Origin: Tritonibacter litoralis
Lineage (GTDB): Bacteria; Pseudomonadota; Alphaproteobacteria; Rhodobacterales; Rhodobacteraceae
Length of the DNA: 64,000 bases
Reading direction: 5' to 3'
NCBI RefSeq assembly: GCF_009496005.1
Contig: NZ_WIBF01000012.1
Location: 62,001-126,000, forward strand
This document shows, in pieces, positions 34,821-42,977 of this stretch (the stretch's first letter is position 1; every line of letters starts with the position of its first letter). The notes beneath the pieces are model-generated. The model saw nothing but the letters and a program-made list of their open reading frames with translations. It had not been told where the DNA came from and searched no databases. The translations under genes were made by a program, and so were the position numbers.

Positions 34821-35402
34821 TTAGCCGAGCGCCTGGAATTCAACGCGACGATTTTCATCGGCGCGCGGATCCGCAGCGTTAAAGGGCGCGGTTTCTCCCA
34901 GGCCGATCGCCTTGAGCATGGTTTCCGCAATCCCGCATGAGCTGATCAGATGCCGCCGCACCTCTTGGGCGCGCAACAGCGACAGACGCTCGTTATATGC
35001 GGCAGAGCCGGAGGAATCCGTATGGCCGATGATCTGGAACACGGTGCCATCCATCAGTTTCATCGAGGTGCACATGTTGGCCAGCTTTGGTTCCTGATCG
35101 GCGCGCAGCGCGGCGCTGTCGAAATCAAAGGAGATCTGAACGTTGATCTGAGTTTCCCGTTCAACCGGGGTATATTCCTCGGTTGCGGCGGCGATGGTGG
35201 TGCCCTGAACCGCTTCGGTTGTCGCGGTGCCAACATTGGTATTGGGCACAATCACCAGGCCGCGGGTCTTTTGCTTGCGGAAGGCTTCGGTGATCTCTTC
35301 AACGCTCAGCTCTTCTGTTGCGGCCTCCTGGGCGTGCGCGGGCACGATCCCTAAAGACAAAATAAAAACAGTGGCTTTTGAAAATTGGCTGAGACGGAGC
35401 AC
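34821..35402 (-). CDS. OmpA-family peptidoglycan-binding protein
   Basis: 193 residues from a GTG at 35402, seven bases after GAGGAGGG; longer upstream reading has no ribosome site. A Sec signal peptide ends at about PAHAQ. The middle is a short linker (EELSVEEITEAFRKQ, which resembles a motif found in related lipid-free OmpA proteins). The C-terminal OmpA domain has FDFDSAALRADQ, GHTDSSGSAAYNERLSLLRA and ADENRRVEF. It should tie to peptidoglycan in the periplasm. It lies 36 bases upstream of ppkA on the same strand, so it may be co-transcribed and could take part in the kinase's envelope sensing. Confidence 0.88.
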   Translation of the reverse strand: MLRLSQFSKATVFILSLGIVPAHAQEAATEELSVEEITEAFRKQKTRGLVIVPNTNVGTATTEAVQGTTIAAATEEYTPVERETQINVQISFDFDSAALRADQEPKLANMCTSMKLMDGTVFQIIGHTDSSGSAAYNERLSLLRAQEVRRHLISSCGIAETMLKAIGLGETAPFNAADPRADENRRVEFQALG

Positions 35403-35569
35403 GTGCCGACCCTCCTCGTTAACAACACAGTTGAGCCAAGTGTATACCACCCCTTGGGGGCTGCCAATGGGAAGTGCCGATAATGCAATTCACATTTTCA
35501 GTTCTCTCTCTTTACCTCGCTTATGCTTCTCGCGCAAAGTGGGGCCGTTACACGTGACTGAGGGTATCG
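35403..35569. promoter_or_regulatory. Divergent spacer between ompA-like/ppkA and the M15-like peptidase gene
   Basis: A 167-base AT-richer spacer that must carry promoters for both directions. It contains CCCCTTGGGG at 35450-35459, able to form a tiny hairpin and resembling the pair of CCCCTTTGGGG units between tssA and tssB. A GAGGG site precedes the ATG at 35570. No clear promoter hexamers could be fixed. Confidence 0.4.
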
Positions 35570-36412
35570 ATGAAGCTTCTTCCTGCCATCATTCTGGCAA
35601 TTGGGCTGGTTCTGGCGCCGGTGATCTGGTTTGCCCTGTCTTGGGTGATGACACCCGAGGATGGTTTTCAGGGGGCCTCGATTGATTCTGGGGCCCGGAT
35701 TGATATCGAATTGCTGCGCCAGCAGATCGAAGACCTGCAAATCCGTACCGAAGAATTGGAAAGCGAACTGGCCCGCCTGCCCCAAGGAGGGGGGGCGGCC
35801 CCGGGCCCTTTCGTCCCTGACGAAGACGCCGAGCAGCAGATCCTGGATCAGACCGAAGGGGCGGATCTGGACTATGCCCAAGTGGTTTTGATTGCGGATC
35901 GGTTGAACGTCAATCGCGGACTCAAAGTGACCGGCGGGCGTTATTTGACCGAACGTCTGGGCCGCCCGCGTGAGGATCTGAGTGACACCTGTCAGCCGAT
36001 GACAAACCCCGATCTCAAAGAGAAGCTGGTCACCGAACGGGTTGGGCCCATCCGCGTCAGCATGCTGCGCCCGGCAATCGAGAGCTTGAAGGTGGTGTTT
36101 GACAACATCCGCCGGGCGGATCCGGATCTGTACAACCGTATCAATACGGCCGGCGCCCTGTGTGTTCGGCGTATTCGCGGCACGCAAAATGCGCTGTCGA
36201 CCCACAGCTATGGTCTGGCGGTCGATCTGAACATTGACGGCAAGCTGGACAACTTCACCGATGGCAAGACCCAGCTGGGCCTGACCATTATGGCGGATTT
36301 CTTCTATGACGAGGGCTGGGTCTGGGGCGCAGGGTTCCGGCGCGAAGACAGCATGCATTTTGAAATCAGCCGCCGCCAGCTGGACGCCTGGATTGCCGAA
36401 GGCAAACTGTGA
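35570..36412 (+). CDS. Membrane-anchored M15/extensin-like peptidoglycan peptidase
   Basis: 280 residues. An N-terminal membrane anchor (residues 3-26) is followed by a coiled coil (IELLRQQIEDLQIRTEELE) and then an Extensin-like/M15 (VanY-like) domain. The zinc-site pattern STHSYGLAVDL gives His212 and Asp219, and DSMHFEI gives His263, with Asp260 where VanX/VanY enzymes usually have Glu. Cys141 and Cys198 may form a disulfide. It would act in the periplasm on peptide bonds of peptidoglycan. Acinetobacter T6SS loci encode TagX, an M15-type L,D-endopeptidase needed for assembly, so a matching role here is a fair inference. Ends three bases from the convergent caspase-like gene. Confidence 0.82.
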   Translation: MKLLPAIILAIGLVLAPVIWFALSWVMTPEDGFQGASIDSGARIDIELLRQQIEDLQIRTEELESELARLPQGGGAAPGPFVPDEDAEQQILDQTEGADLDYAQVVLIADRLNVNRGLKVTGGRYLTERLGRPREDLSDTCQPMTNPDLKEKLVTERVGPIRVSMLRPAIESLKVVFDNIRRADPDLYNRINTAGALCVRRIRGTQNALSTHSYGLAVDLNIDGKLDNFTDGKTQLGLTIMADFFYDEGWVWGAGFRREDSMHFEISRRQLDAWIAEGKL

Positions 36413-36414
36413 TC

Positions 36415-37920
36415 TTACTCCTCAATCCCATACGCGCGGCGGATGCCACGTTGGGTGCCGGGGCCAAAATCACCGTCAATCGCACCTGAATAGAAGGCTT
36501 TTTCCCGCAGTTTGACCTGCAGCGCCCGGCGTGTGGCAGGTGTGAACATATTGGGCCGTTCGCTCAGCAGGTTCAACACATCCGAACTGCCAGAGCGCAG
36601 CGCAGCATAAAGATACAGAGCCGCATCCTCCGGTCCCTTGGACGGGATCAGCCCATCGTCAATCAGGGCCGCAAAGTTAAACTGCGCCTGTGGATGGCGC
36701 AGGTCGGCGGCGCGTTCAAACAGACGCAGGGCCTTTTGCGGATCCGCGGGCAGGCCCAGTCCCCCCTGATAGTGCAGGAAGCCCAGATCATTGATTGCAT
36801 CGGCAAAATTCTGGTCTGCCGCCGCCCGATAGAGGGCCAGCGCTTTTTCGTGGTCGGGCTCGACACCGGTGCCGCGTTCATAAAGCTTGGCCAGTTCGAA
36901 CTGTGCCTCGGGTGAGCCGGCATCTGCCGCACGCTGCAGGAATGAAACCGCCGCTGCGGGATCAAACCGCCCTTCGTTGGGGTTCAGCCGCATATAGGCC
37001 AGACCCAACATCGAGCGGGTGTCGCCCAGATCCGCCAAAGCCAACAGCTGCTCTTCTTGGTCGGGGCGAATGGCGGCCCAAGCTTCGCTGGCTTTGCTGG
37101 ACAATTCCGGCTGTCCTTCGGCGGCACCGGCTAGGTAAAACGGGATCCCGGTGAGCGAGCCATAGGTATGCGGTTCCTGCAAATTCCCGGTCTGGCGCAA
37201 AACGCTGTCGCGAACCTGTCGGAACATCAGGCTGATCTCCAGCCCGGGCTCAACCATCTTGTCCATCAGGGCCAATGCAAAGGGGCTGTTTTTACCGCTG
37301 CCATCCAGGGCAACCTGCCCATCCTTGGCGGCAAAGGCCACCAGGGTGCCGCGGTCCGGGTCCGCCGGGGCAAGCCCGCCACCACCACGGGTGGTTTGCG
37401 TGCTGGCCACTTCGGTGGTCAAAGCCTGTACCGGATCGATGGCATCACCCAGCGGGTTGTCGCGGCAACTGTCCAGGATCACGATCCGCATTTTGCGGGC
37501 CCGATCGACGGCCGCCAGCAGTTGTTTCAGCGATACGGATTGGCGTTGAACGTCCTTGTTGCTTTGCACCTGCGCATCGACGGGGATCAGGAAGTTTTCG
37601 CCCTGAACTTCGATCCCGTGGCCGGCAAAATAGACCAGCGCCAGATCGGCGACCTCAGACCGAAAGGCGAAATCATCCAAAAGCTGGTTGATCTCGGCAC
37701 TGCTGGCATCCACGGCAAGGGTGACATCAAACCCAATCGATTGCAGCGTGGCGGCCATGTCTTTGGCATCATTGGCGGTGTTTTCAAGGCTTGGCAGTGC
37801 TTCGTAACTGGCCATGCCCAGAACCAGTGCGACACGGTCCGGGGCGGCTGAGCCTGCCTGCACCAGGACCACAAAAAAGAAAACCGCCGCACGGCAGAGA
37901 GAGAATAAGCGAGAAACCAT
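36415..37920 (-). CDS. Secreted caspase-like (C14) protein with Sel1 repeats and C-terminal peptidoglycan-binding-like motif
   Basis: 501 residues from the ATG at 37920, giving a clean signal peptide (MVSRLF..., cleavage near QAGSA). A TTG 18 bases upstream is possible. The caspase-like domain (about 27-250) has the catalytic His101 in YFAGHG and Cys152 in ILDSCRDNP. Then come several Sel1 repeats (for example SPEAQFELAKLYERGTGVEPDHEKALALYRAAADQ-type units). The end, KAFYSGAIDGDFGPGTQRGIRRAYG, looks like a peptidoglycan-binding-1 unit. It is thus probably a periplasmic protease tied to the cell wall. The link to the T6SS is only positional. Confidence 0.85.
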   Translation of the reverse strand: MVSRLFSLCRAAVFFFVVLVQAGSAAPDRVALVLGMASYEALPSLENTANDAKDMAATLQSIGFDVTLAVDASSAEINQLLDDFAFRSEVADLALVYFAGHGIEVQGENFLIPVDAQVQSNKDVQRQSVSLKQLLAAVDRARKMRIVILDSCRDNPLGDAIDPVQALTTEVASTQTTRGGGGLAPADPDRGTLVAFAAKDGQVALDGSGKNSPFALALMDKMVEPGLEISLMFRQVRDSVLRQTGNLQEPHTYGSLTGIPFYLAGAAEGQPELSSKASEAWAAIRPDQEEQLLALADLGDTRSMLGLAYMRLNPNEGRFDPAAAVSFLQRAADAGSPEAQFELAKLYERGTGVEPDHEKALALYRAAADQNFADAINDLGFLHYQGGLGLPADPQKALRLFERAADLRHPQAQFNFAALIDDGLIPSKGPEDAALYLYAALRSGSSDVLNLLSERPNMFTPATRRALQVKLREKAFYSGAIDGDFGPGTQRGIRRAYGIEE

Positions 37921-38062
37921 GTGCCCAACCCAAAACAATGACCTGCTGCCATCTTATCTTGGAACGCAGCCATTACCAATACGATGTATAACGTAAAAGG
38001 GATCCTCTGATCGGTGTGTGTTGCCGACAGAGGGTGTTTTGGGCTGGGATATCACCACAAAT

Positions 38063-38095
38063 GAAACAGCCGCCTGCGGGGCAAGCGGCTGTCGC
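38063..38095 (-). terminator. Rho-independent terminator of the minus-strand chemotaxis operon
   Basis: Read on the minus strand, ACAGCCGC and GCGGCTGT pair around a loop that itself can extend the stem (TGC with GCA), and are followed by TTCATTT. It starts a few bases after the stop of the last gene at 38098. Confidence 0.8.
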
Positions 38096-38097
38096 TT

Positions 38098-38424
38098 TTA
38101 GACTTCAGCAGGGTCGCTTTGGGTGCGCAAACGTTTGCGCAGCTTTTCCAAAGTTACACTTTCGCTGGCATGTTCCAGGTCAGCGATGCCGACCTCTTCG
38201 TTATGAGCCCGCAATTTTTCAAAGAAATCCGACATGCCCGCCAGAGTTTGGGACACAAGGTCAAAATCTTGCAACGCGCGGATTTCCTGGCTGTTTGGCT
38301 TGGTGCCACGCTCAAAAACCGTCAGAACAACGTCTTCGAGCACCTGCACTTTTTCTTGGAGCTGGCGCATCTCTCGTGCTGAAACAGCACAAAGATCATT
38401 GATGGCGTTTTCTGATTGTTTCAT
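38098..38424 (-). CDS. Small coiled-coil protein at the end of the chemotaxis operon
   Basis: 108 residues, predicted mostly helical: an N-terminal coiled coil (EMRQLQEKVQVLEDVVLTVFE), then IRALQDFDLVSQTLAGMSDFFEKL, where QDFDLVSQ recalls the QDLTGQ motif region of CheZ-like phosphatases but lacks its exact form. The C-terminus is basic. It follows cheY by two bases. I do not recognise a named family. A small CheY-interacting or CheZ-like helper is possible. Confidence 0.72.
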   Translation of the reverse strand: MKQSENAINDLCAVSAREMRQLQEKVQVLEDVVLTVFERGTKPNSQEIRALQDFDLVSQTLAGMSDFFEKLRAHNEEVGIADLEHASESVTLEKLRKRLRTQSDPAEV

Positions 38425-38426
38425 CG

Positions 38427-38813
38427 TTACAAACGACCCACAACTTGCTCAATCGACTGTTTCATCGTCGCAACCGTAAAGGGCTTGCGGATAATGTTGT
38501 TGAGGCCCAGGCGTTTGCCGACTTCGATCACCTCGGGGGTGGGTTTCCCTGTAACAAGGATGAAACCGACCCGTTGAGTCACGCGGTGTTCGCGCAACGC
38601 TTTCAGCAGGCCCAAACCATCCATGCCGGGCATGTTGTAATCTGAAAGCACCAGGTGCACGGGTGTTTTGGTCAGCTTTTCAAAAGCCGACTGCCCGTTG
38701 TTTTCCACCATGTAATTGCTGATGCCCAACTCGTCCAAACATTGAGTCAGGATGCCACGGCTAGTGGACATGTCATCAACGACCATTACTCTCAACTGAT
38801 CTTTCAGGCTCAT
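38427..38813 (-). CDS. cheY: Single-domain response regulator CheY
   Basis: 128 residues, one receiver domain. All key residues are visible: acidic pair Asp13-Asp14, phospho-acceptor Asp58 (LSDYNMPGMDG), Thr88 and Lys110 (IRKPF). It should take phosphate from CheA and act on the flagellar motor or as a phosphate sink. It is one of two cheY genes in this cluster. The two differ in length and sequence, so they likely have separate jobs. Co-transcribed with cheR upstream (36-base gap). Confidence 0.93.
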   Translation of the reverse strand: MSLKDQLRVMVVDDMSTSRGILTQCLDELGISNYMVENNGQSAFEKLTKTPVHLVLSDYNMPGMDGLGLLKALREHRVTQRVGFILVTGKPTPEVIEVGKRLGLNNIIRKPFTVATMKQSIEQVVGRL

Positions 38814-38849
38814 GTTTTTTCCTCATTTGCTCGCTTTTTGCCGTAACGC

Positions 38850-39704
38850 TCAGGTGTCTCCACCGGCTGGCGTGTTGATGTAAGTTGTAATTCCTGCAGT
38901 CTTGAAATGGGCCGATGCGGGACCCGACATGCGTTCAGAATGGCCAATGAACAAGTACCCGCCAGGGTTCAACGCACGCTGGAATGCGCTCCAGACTTTT
39001 TGCTGGGTTGGATTGTCGAAATAGATCGCGACATTCCGGCAGAAAATGGCGTCGAACTTTCCCTTGAAGGGGAACGGCTGGATCAAGTTCAGGGTGCCAA
39101 AAGTGACCATCGATGTGATGCTGGACGGCATCGTATCACCAGTCAGATCCTTGGGTCGGTATTCGTGTGGCAGCTGCGCCAATTCATCCATTGGGTATTT
39201 CGCCGTCTGCGCCTTGCGCACAATCACCGGATCGATATCGGTTCCCAGGATCTTGGCGTCCAGGCGATCCACATCGGGACACATGGATCGCAGCAGCATG
39301 GCAATGGAATACGGCTCTTGTCCCGAAGAACAGCCAGCCGACCAGATCCGCAACCGTCCACCACTGCGGGCTTTGGCTAGAACAGGAGGCAGCACATCAT
39401 TCTTGAGGGTTTCAAAGTGATGCGGTTCCCGGAAGAAATGGGTTACATTTGTCGTCAGAAGCGACAGCAACTCATTCTTTTCGTTTTCCGCATTCGGACC
39501 ATCAAGCTGTTTGATGTAATCTTTAAATTTATCGATCTTCAAATGCCGCAAGCGCCGCGCCAGCCGGGATGAGACCAGTGGTTTTTTGCTGCTCGACATC
39601 GCCAGCCCAAAATGCTTGTGGGCATATTGGGAGACGATCTCGAAATCGGCGTCGGTCATGGACAAATCCTGACCTTTGGGATCGATAGGGCTTGCTATTG
39701 TCAC
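38850..39704 (-). CDS. cheR: Chemotaxis protein methyltransferase CheR
   Basis: 284 residues. The N-terminal helical domain (DADFEIVSQYAHKHFGLAM; SRLARRLRHLKI) is followed by the methyltransferase domain with TTNVTHFFREPHHF, the SAM-binding RIWSAGCSSGQEPYSIAM, and FDAIFCRNVAIYFDNPTQ. It adds methyl groups to receptor glutamates, opposing CheB. The start overlaps the cheW stop by four bases. No C-terminal pentapeptide-binding extension is obvious. Confidence 0.95.
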   Translation of the reverse strand: MTIASPIDPKGQDLSMTDADFEIVSQYAHKHFGLAMSSSKKPLVSSRLARRLRHLKIDKFKDYIKQLDGPNAENEKNELLSLLTTNVTHFFREPHHFETLKNDVLPPVLAKARSGGRLRIWSAGCSSGQEPYSIAMLLRSMCPDVDRLDAKILGTDIDPVIVRKAQTAKYPMDELAQLPHEYRPKDLTGDTMPSSITSMVTFGTLNLIQPFPFKGKFDAIFCRNVAIYFDNPTQQKVWSAFQRALNPGGYLFIGHSERMSGPASAHFKTAGITTYINTPAGGDT

Positions 39705-40189
39705 AGTATCACCTGTTCCGGGGCGGTGATGACCGCATCAAGGTTGATGATACGCACCATGGTGTCATTGTGGGAAATAATCCCTTGGATGTATTCCATG
39801 GTGTTGCGGCTATCGACCTGTGGCGTATCCTGAATTTCTTCCGGGTTGATCGAAATGATCTCGGACACAGATTCCGCCAGCAGACCCACTTGTTTGCCGT
39901 GAACCGCTACAACGATGACAACGTTGCGCTCGGTGGCTTCGGTCTGATGCAGTCCGAAACGTGCCGACAAATCATAAATTGGGATCACCGCACCGCGCAG
40001 GTTCATTACACCCAGCACATCGGATGGTGCATGTGGCAGAATGGTGACCGGCGACCAGCGACGGATCTCTCGGATCTGAGTGATTTTCAGACAGAAGGCC
40101 TGGCCCGCGACAGCAAAGCTCACGAACTCGCTGTACTGGGTGTGTTTGACCTCGTGATCAGACTGTTTAACTTCAGCTTGCGATGGCAT
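39701..40189 (-). CDS. cheW: Chemotaxis coupling protein CheW
   Basis: 162 residues. Family blocks: EFVSFAVAGQAFCLKITQIREI, the conserved VMNLRGAVIPIYDL, and VGLLAESVSEIISINPEEIQ. CheW links CheA to receptors in the array. It overlaps the end of cheA (17 bases) and the start of cheR. Its N-terminal 20 residues are polar and extended relative to E. coli CheW. Confidence 0.95.
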   Translation of the reverse strand: MPSQAEVKQSDHEVKHTQYSEFVSFAVAGQAFCLKITQIREIRRWSPVTILPHAPSDVLGVMNLRGAVIPIYDLSARFGLHQTEATERNVVIVVAVHGKQVGLLAESVSEIISINPEEIQDTPQVDSRNTMEYIQGIISHNDTMVRIINLDAVITAPEQVIL

Positions 40190-42317
40190 TACTCATTCTC
40201 CGCTCGGTGTCAAAGGCGGCTGCTGTGGGCGAGGCCGCAATGATGCTTTCAGGATCCAGGATCATGGCGATTTTGCCGTCGCCCAGAATGGTTGCTGCAG
40301 CGACGCCGGGAATATTTCCACAAACGCCATCCAGGCTTTTGATCACAACCTGGCGTTGATCAAAGATATCGTCGACGGCCAGTGCACTGCGTTGACCAGT
40401 CTCTGTTTCCACCAGAAGGTAAACACCCGGCGGTTGGTCATTGCAGTGGCGCAGACCCAATGCTCCGGCGACATCGCAGATGGGTACAAAATTACCGCGA
40501 ATGGACAACAAGGTGCCATCAGCGCCCAGGCTGTTGATCATATCGTCGCTGCCACGCATGGTTTCGACAATTGATGTGATCGGCACAACCATGGTTTGGT
40601 CCGCAACCGAGACAACCATCCCATCCATCACCGCCAATGTCAGCGGCAGGATAATGGTAAAGGTCGATCCCTGACCTGGTGTCGAAGAGATGTTGATCCG
40701 CCCACCAAGGCCGGTCACGGCGTTTTTCACCACATCCATTCCGACGCCGCGGCCAGACAGGTTGGACACTTCTTTGGCCGTGGAAAACCCTGGCATGAAC
40801 AGGAGGTTATCGATTTCAGCGTCCGTCAGCTCGGCGTTTTCCGGGATCAGGCCTTTTTCGATCGCGATCTGTTTGACACGTGGGCGGTTCACACCCGCAC
40901 CATCGTCCTTGATCTCGATACAGACGCTGCCGGAGCGGTGTGATGCCGTCAGGCGAATTTCGCCGGCCGTTTCCTTGCCTGCCGCTTCCCGATCTTCGGG
41001 TTTTTCAATCCCGTGATCCACAGCGTTGCGCAGGATGTGTGTCAACGGATCCGACAAACGTTCGATGACGGTCTTGTCGACTTCTGTTGCCTCCCCTTCG
41101 GTCACCAGTTTGGCTGTTTTGCCAGTGGCCGATGAGGCTTCGCGTACAATCCGTGCCATCCGCTGGAACAACGGTTTCACGGGTTGTGCGCGAATAGACA
41201 TGACACCTTCCTGAATGTCACGCGCCAGGTTTTTAAACCCTTCCAACTCGGTCTCGACGTCGCGCACATCGCCAGCATCCAAATTGGCAATTTGCTGTGC
41301 CAGCATCGAGTGGTTGATGATCAGTTCCCCAACGGCATTAATCAACCGGTCTACCCGCTCAAGATCGACACGAAGCGTGGGCTTGGGGCCGCGTTGCTCC
41401 GACTTGGCGGTCTCTGCCTTTGGGGAGGAAGCTTTCTCTTCGACGACGGCCGAAGGTTCTGCTTCTGGTGCGGGAACCGGCGCTTCAAAAGGGGCTGAGG
41501 GCTCCAGTGCGGGACCCGCGTCATCACCTGTTCCAAATGCCGCGTCCAGGGCCGCCAAAGCATTGACTTCATCCGCGGCGTCACTGTCTGAGGAGATCGA
41601 CAGCTCACACAGACCTTCGACAAATTCAAAGATCGCCTCGATGGACGAACGTCCTTCGGTGGATTTCAGTGTCAGATCCCAAGAGATGTAGCTTTCGGCG
41701 ACATCGATGGCGTCAAAGCCTGGCAATTCGGCATCGTTCAGTTTGACCTCAAGCTCGCCGAGTTCGGAGAGCGCCTGGAATAAAAAGAACGGCTCGTTTC
41801 CGGTGCCATACATTTCTTTCAGCGGGTGGAAGCGGATCTCATAAGTCCGTTCCTTATCCTCGATGATTGGCGCGGGGGCAAAGCCGCCGCCCATACCGCC
41901 ACCTAGACCCATGGGTTCAAAGGTGAGGTCTTCCTCCTCCTCGGGAATGTATTTCTGCAGCGCTTCGATCAGCACATTATGATGGGCCTCATCCGTGGAG
42001 CCCCCATCGCGTGCCGTTGCCACCAGATCCGCAAGGTGATCGCTGGATCGTAGCAACAGTTGGATTAACGCCGAGTCAAACTGCAGTTTACCACTGCGCA
42101 ACTCATCAAACACGGTTTCGAATTTATGCGCAAAGCCCACCAATTCGTCCAAACCAAAGGCACCGGCGCCACCCTTAATCGAGTGCACAGCTCGGAAGAC
42201 CGCGTTTACAACCTCTTGGTCGTGTTCGCCACCTTCGATGGCGGTCAGACCCTCGTCCATTGCTTCGAGGAGGTCTTCACACTCCTCAAAGAATGTATCT
42301 TGAATCGACCCAGACAT
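40173..42317 (-). CDS. cheA: Chemotaxis histidine kinase CheA
   Basis: 714 residues. The N-terminal HPt domain has the phosphorylated His45 in AVHSIKGGAGAFG. A middle domain (about 155-245, EIRFHPLKEMYGTGNEPFFLFQAL) takes the place of the usual P2 region. A Pro/Glu-rich linker leads to the dimer helices (VDRLINAVGELIINHSMLAQ), then the ATP-binding domain (DPLTHILRNAVDHGIE, GDGAGV-like DDGAGVNRPRV, GRGVGMDVVKNAV), and a C-terminal CheW-like domain. All catalytic parts are present. It is the main kinase for the two CheY proteins. Confidence 0.96.
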   Translation of the reverse strand: MSGSIQDTFFEECEDLLEAMDEGLTAIEGGEHDQEVVNAVFRAVHSIKGGAGAFGLDELVGFAHKFETVFDELRSGKLQFDSALIQLLLRSSDHLADLVATARDGGSTDEAHHNVLIEALQKYIPEEEEDLTFEPMGLGGGMGGGFAPAPIIEDKERTYEIRFHPLKEMYGTGNEPFFLFQALSELGELEVKLNDAELPGFDAIDVAESYISWDLTLKSTEGRSSIEAIFEFVEGLCELSISSDSDAADEVNALAALDAAFGTGDDAGPALEPSAPFEAPVPAPEAEPSAVVEEKASSPKAETAKSEQRGPKPTLRVDLERVDRLINAVGELIINHSMLAQQIANLDAGDVRDVETELEGFKNLARDIQEGVMSIRAQPVKPLFQRMARIVREASSATGKTAKLVTEGEATEVDKTVIERLSDPLTHILRNAVDHGIEKPEDREAAGKETAGEIRLTASHRSGSVCIEIKDDGAGVNRPRVKQIAIEKGLIPENAELTDAEIDNLLFMPGFSTAKEVSNLSGRGVGMDVVKNAVTGLGGRINISSTPGQGSTFTIILPLTLAVMDGMVVSVADQTMVVPITSIVETMRGSDDMINSLGADGTLLSIRGNFVPICDVAGALGLRHCNDQPPGVYLLVETETGQRSALAVDDIFDQRQVVIKSLDGVCGNIPGVAAATILGDGKIAMILDPESIIAASPTAAAFDTERRMSNAIAS

Positions 42318-42318
42318 C

Positions 42319-42693
42319 TTATGCCGCTGCTCCTGTCACACGCTTCAGAGCAAAGATCAGGGATTGGTCGTCAAAAGGTTTGGTAATCCAGCCAGTTGCG
42401 CCTGCACTCCTGGCGCGGGCTTTCAGTTCAGGCGCGCTTTCGGTGGTTAGAACCAGGATCGGGACCTTGGAGTTGATGCCAGTGCCGCGCAGTTCTTCAA
42501 TCACGCCAAAACCATCCAAGTTCGGCATGTTGATATCGGTGATCACGACGTCCGGAGCGACGCTTGGATACATGTCGACCCCTTCGCGGCCGTCAACGGC
42601 GCTGTGATATTCAAAGCCAGCCTCTTCCAGGGCGGCCGCAAGCAGATTCCGGATGGTGCGGGAATCGTCGATTGCCAGAACTTTGGTCTTCAT
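42319..42693 (-). CDS. cheY: Single-domain response regulator CheY (second)
   Basis: 124 residues. Acidic pair Asp9-Asp10, phospho-acceptor Asp53 (ITDINMPNLDG), Thr83/Thr84 and Lys105 (ITKPF) are all visible. It sits directly upstream of cheA, one base apart, and its start overlaps the STAS gene end by four bases. A GVIEELRGTG stretch is close to the CheY type found next to cheA in many alphaproteobacteria. Confidence 0.93.
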   Translation of the reverse strand: MKTKVLAIDDSRTIRNLLAAALEEAGFEYHSAVDGREGVDMYPSVAPDVVITDINMPNLDGFGVIEELRGTGINSKVPILVLTTESAPELKARARSAGATGWITKPFDDQSLIFALKRVTGAAA

Positions 42694-42977
42694 GCTGTTT
42701 CCTCGTCTTCAAATCGGGTGGGCTCCAAACCCAGGAGTGTCAGGGATTTGCGGCAAGTTTCGCCAATGTTGACGACAGCAAAACCAAGCCCTTCTGAACG
42801 CCACTGCTGTTCTGCGCTAAGCAGAAGCTGCAGACCGCGAGAAGGCATTACCTTTACGTTGCCGCAATCAATTTCCACCGCTTGGGCCTGGGCCCCGCGC
42901 AAGAAATTGGTGAGCGGTTCAAGCTCCGAAAATGGATTCGGCAAATCCAGTGAGAATTTTTGTATTTCCATCGACAT
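42690..42977 (-). CDS. STAS-domain protein, first gene of the chemotaxis operon
   Basis: 95 residues, a STAS (anti-sigma-antagonist-like) fold: AVEIDCGNVKVMPSRGLQLLLSAEQQWRSEG matches the phospho-site helix, with Ser56 (in PSRG) where the acceptor serine normally sits. STAS proteins often start such chemotaxis operons, but their role there is unclear. A second ATG at 42971 is possible. It faces cheB across an 816-base spacer. Confidence 0.85.
   Translation of the reverse strand: MSMEIQKFSLDLPNPFSELEPLTNFLRGAQAQAVEIDCGNVKVMPSRGLQLLLSAEQQWRSEGLGFAVVNIGETCRKSLTLLGLEPTRFEDEETA

Noticed and set aside
37979-38060. Possible small gene between the caspase-like gene and the chemotaxis operon end
   Set aside because: Only short frames without ribosome sites; the stretch is a terminator region.
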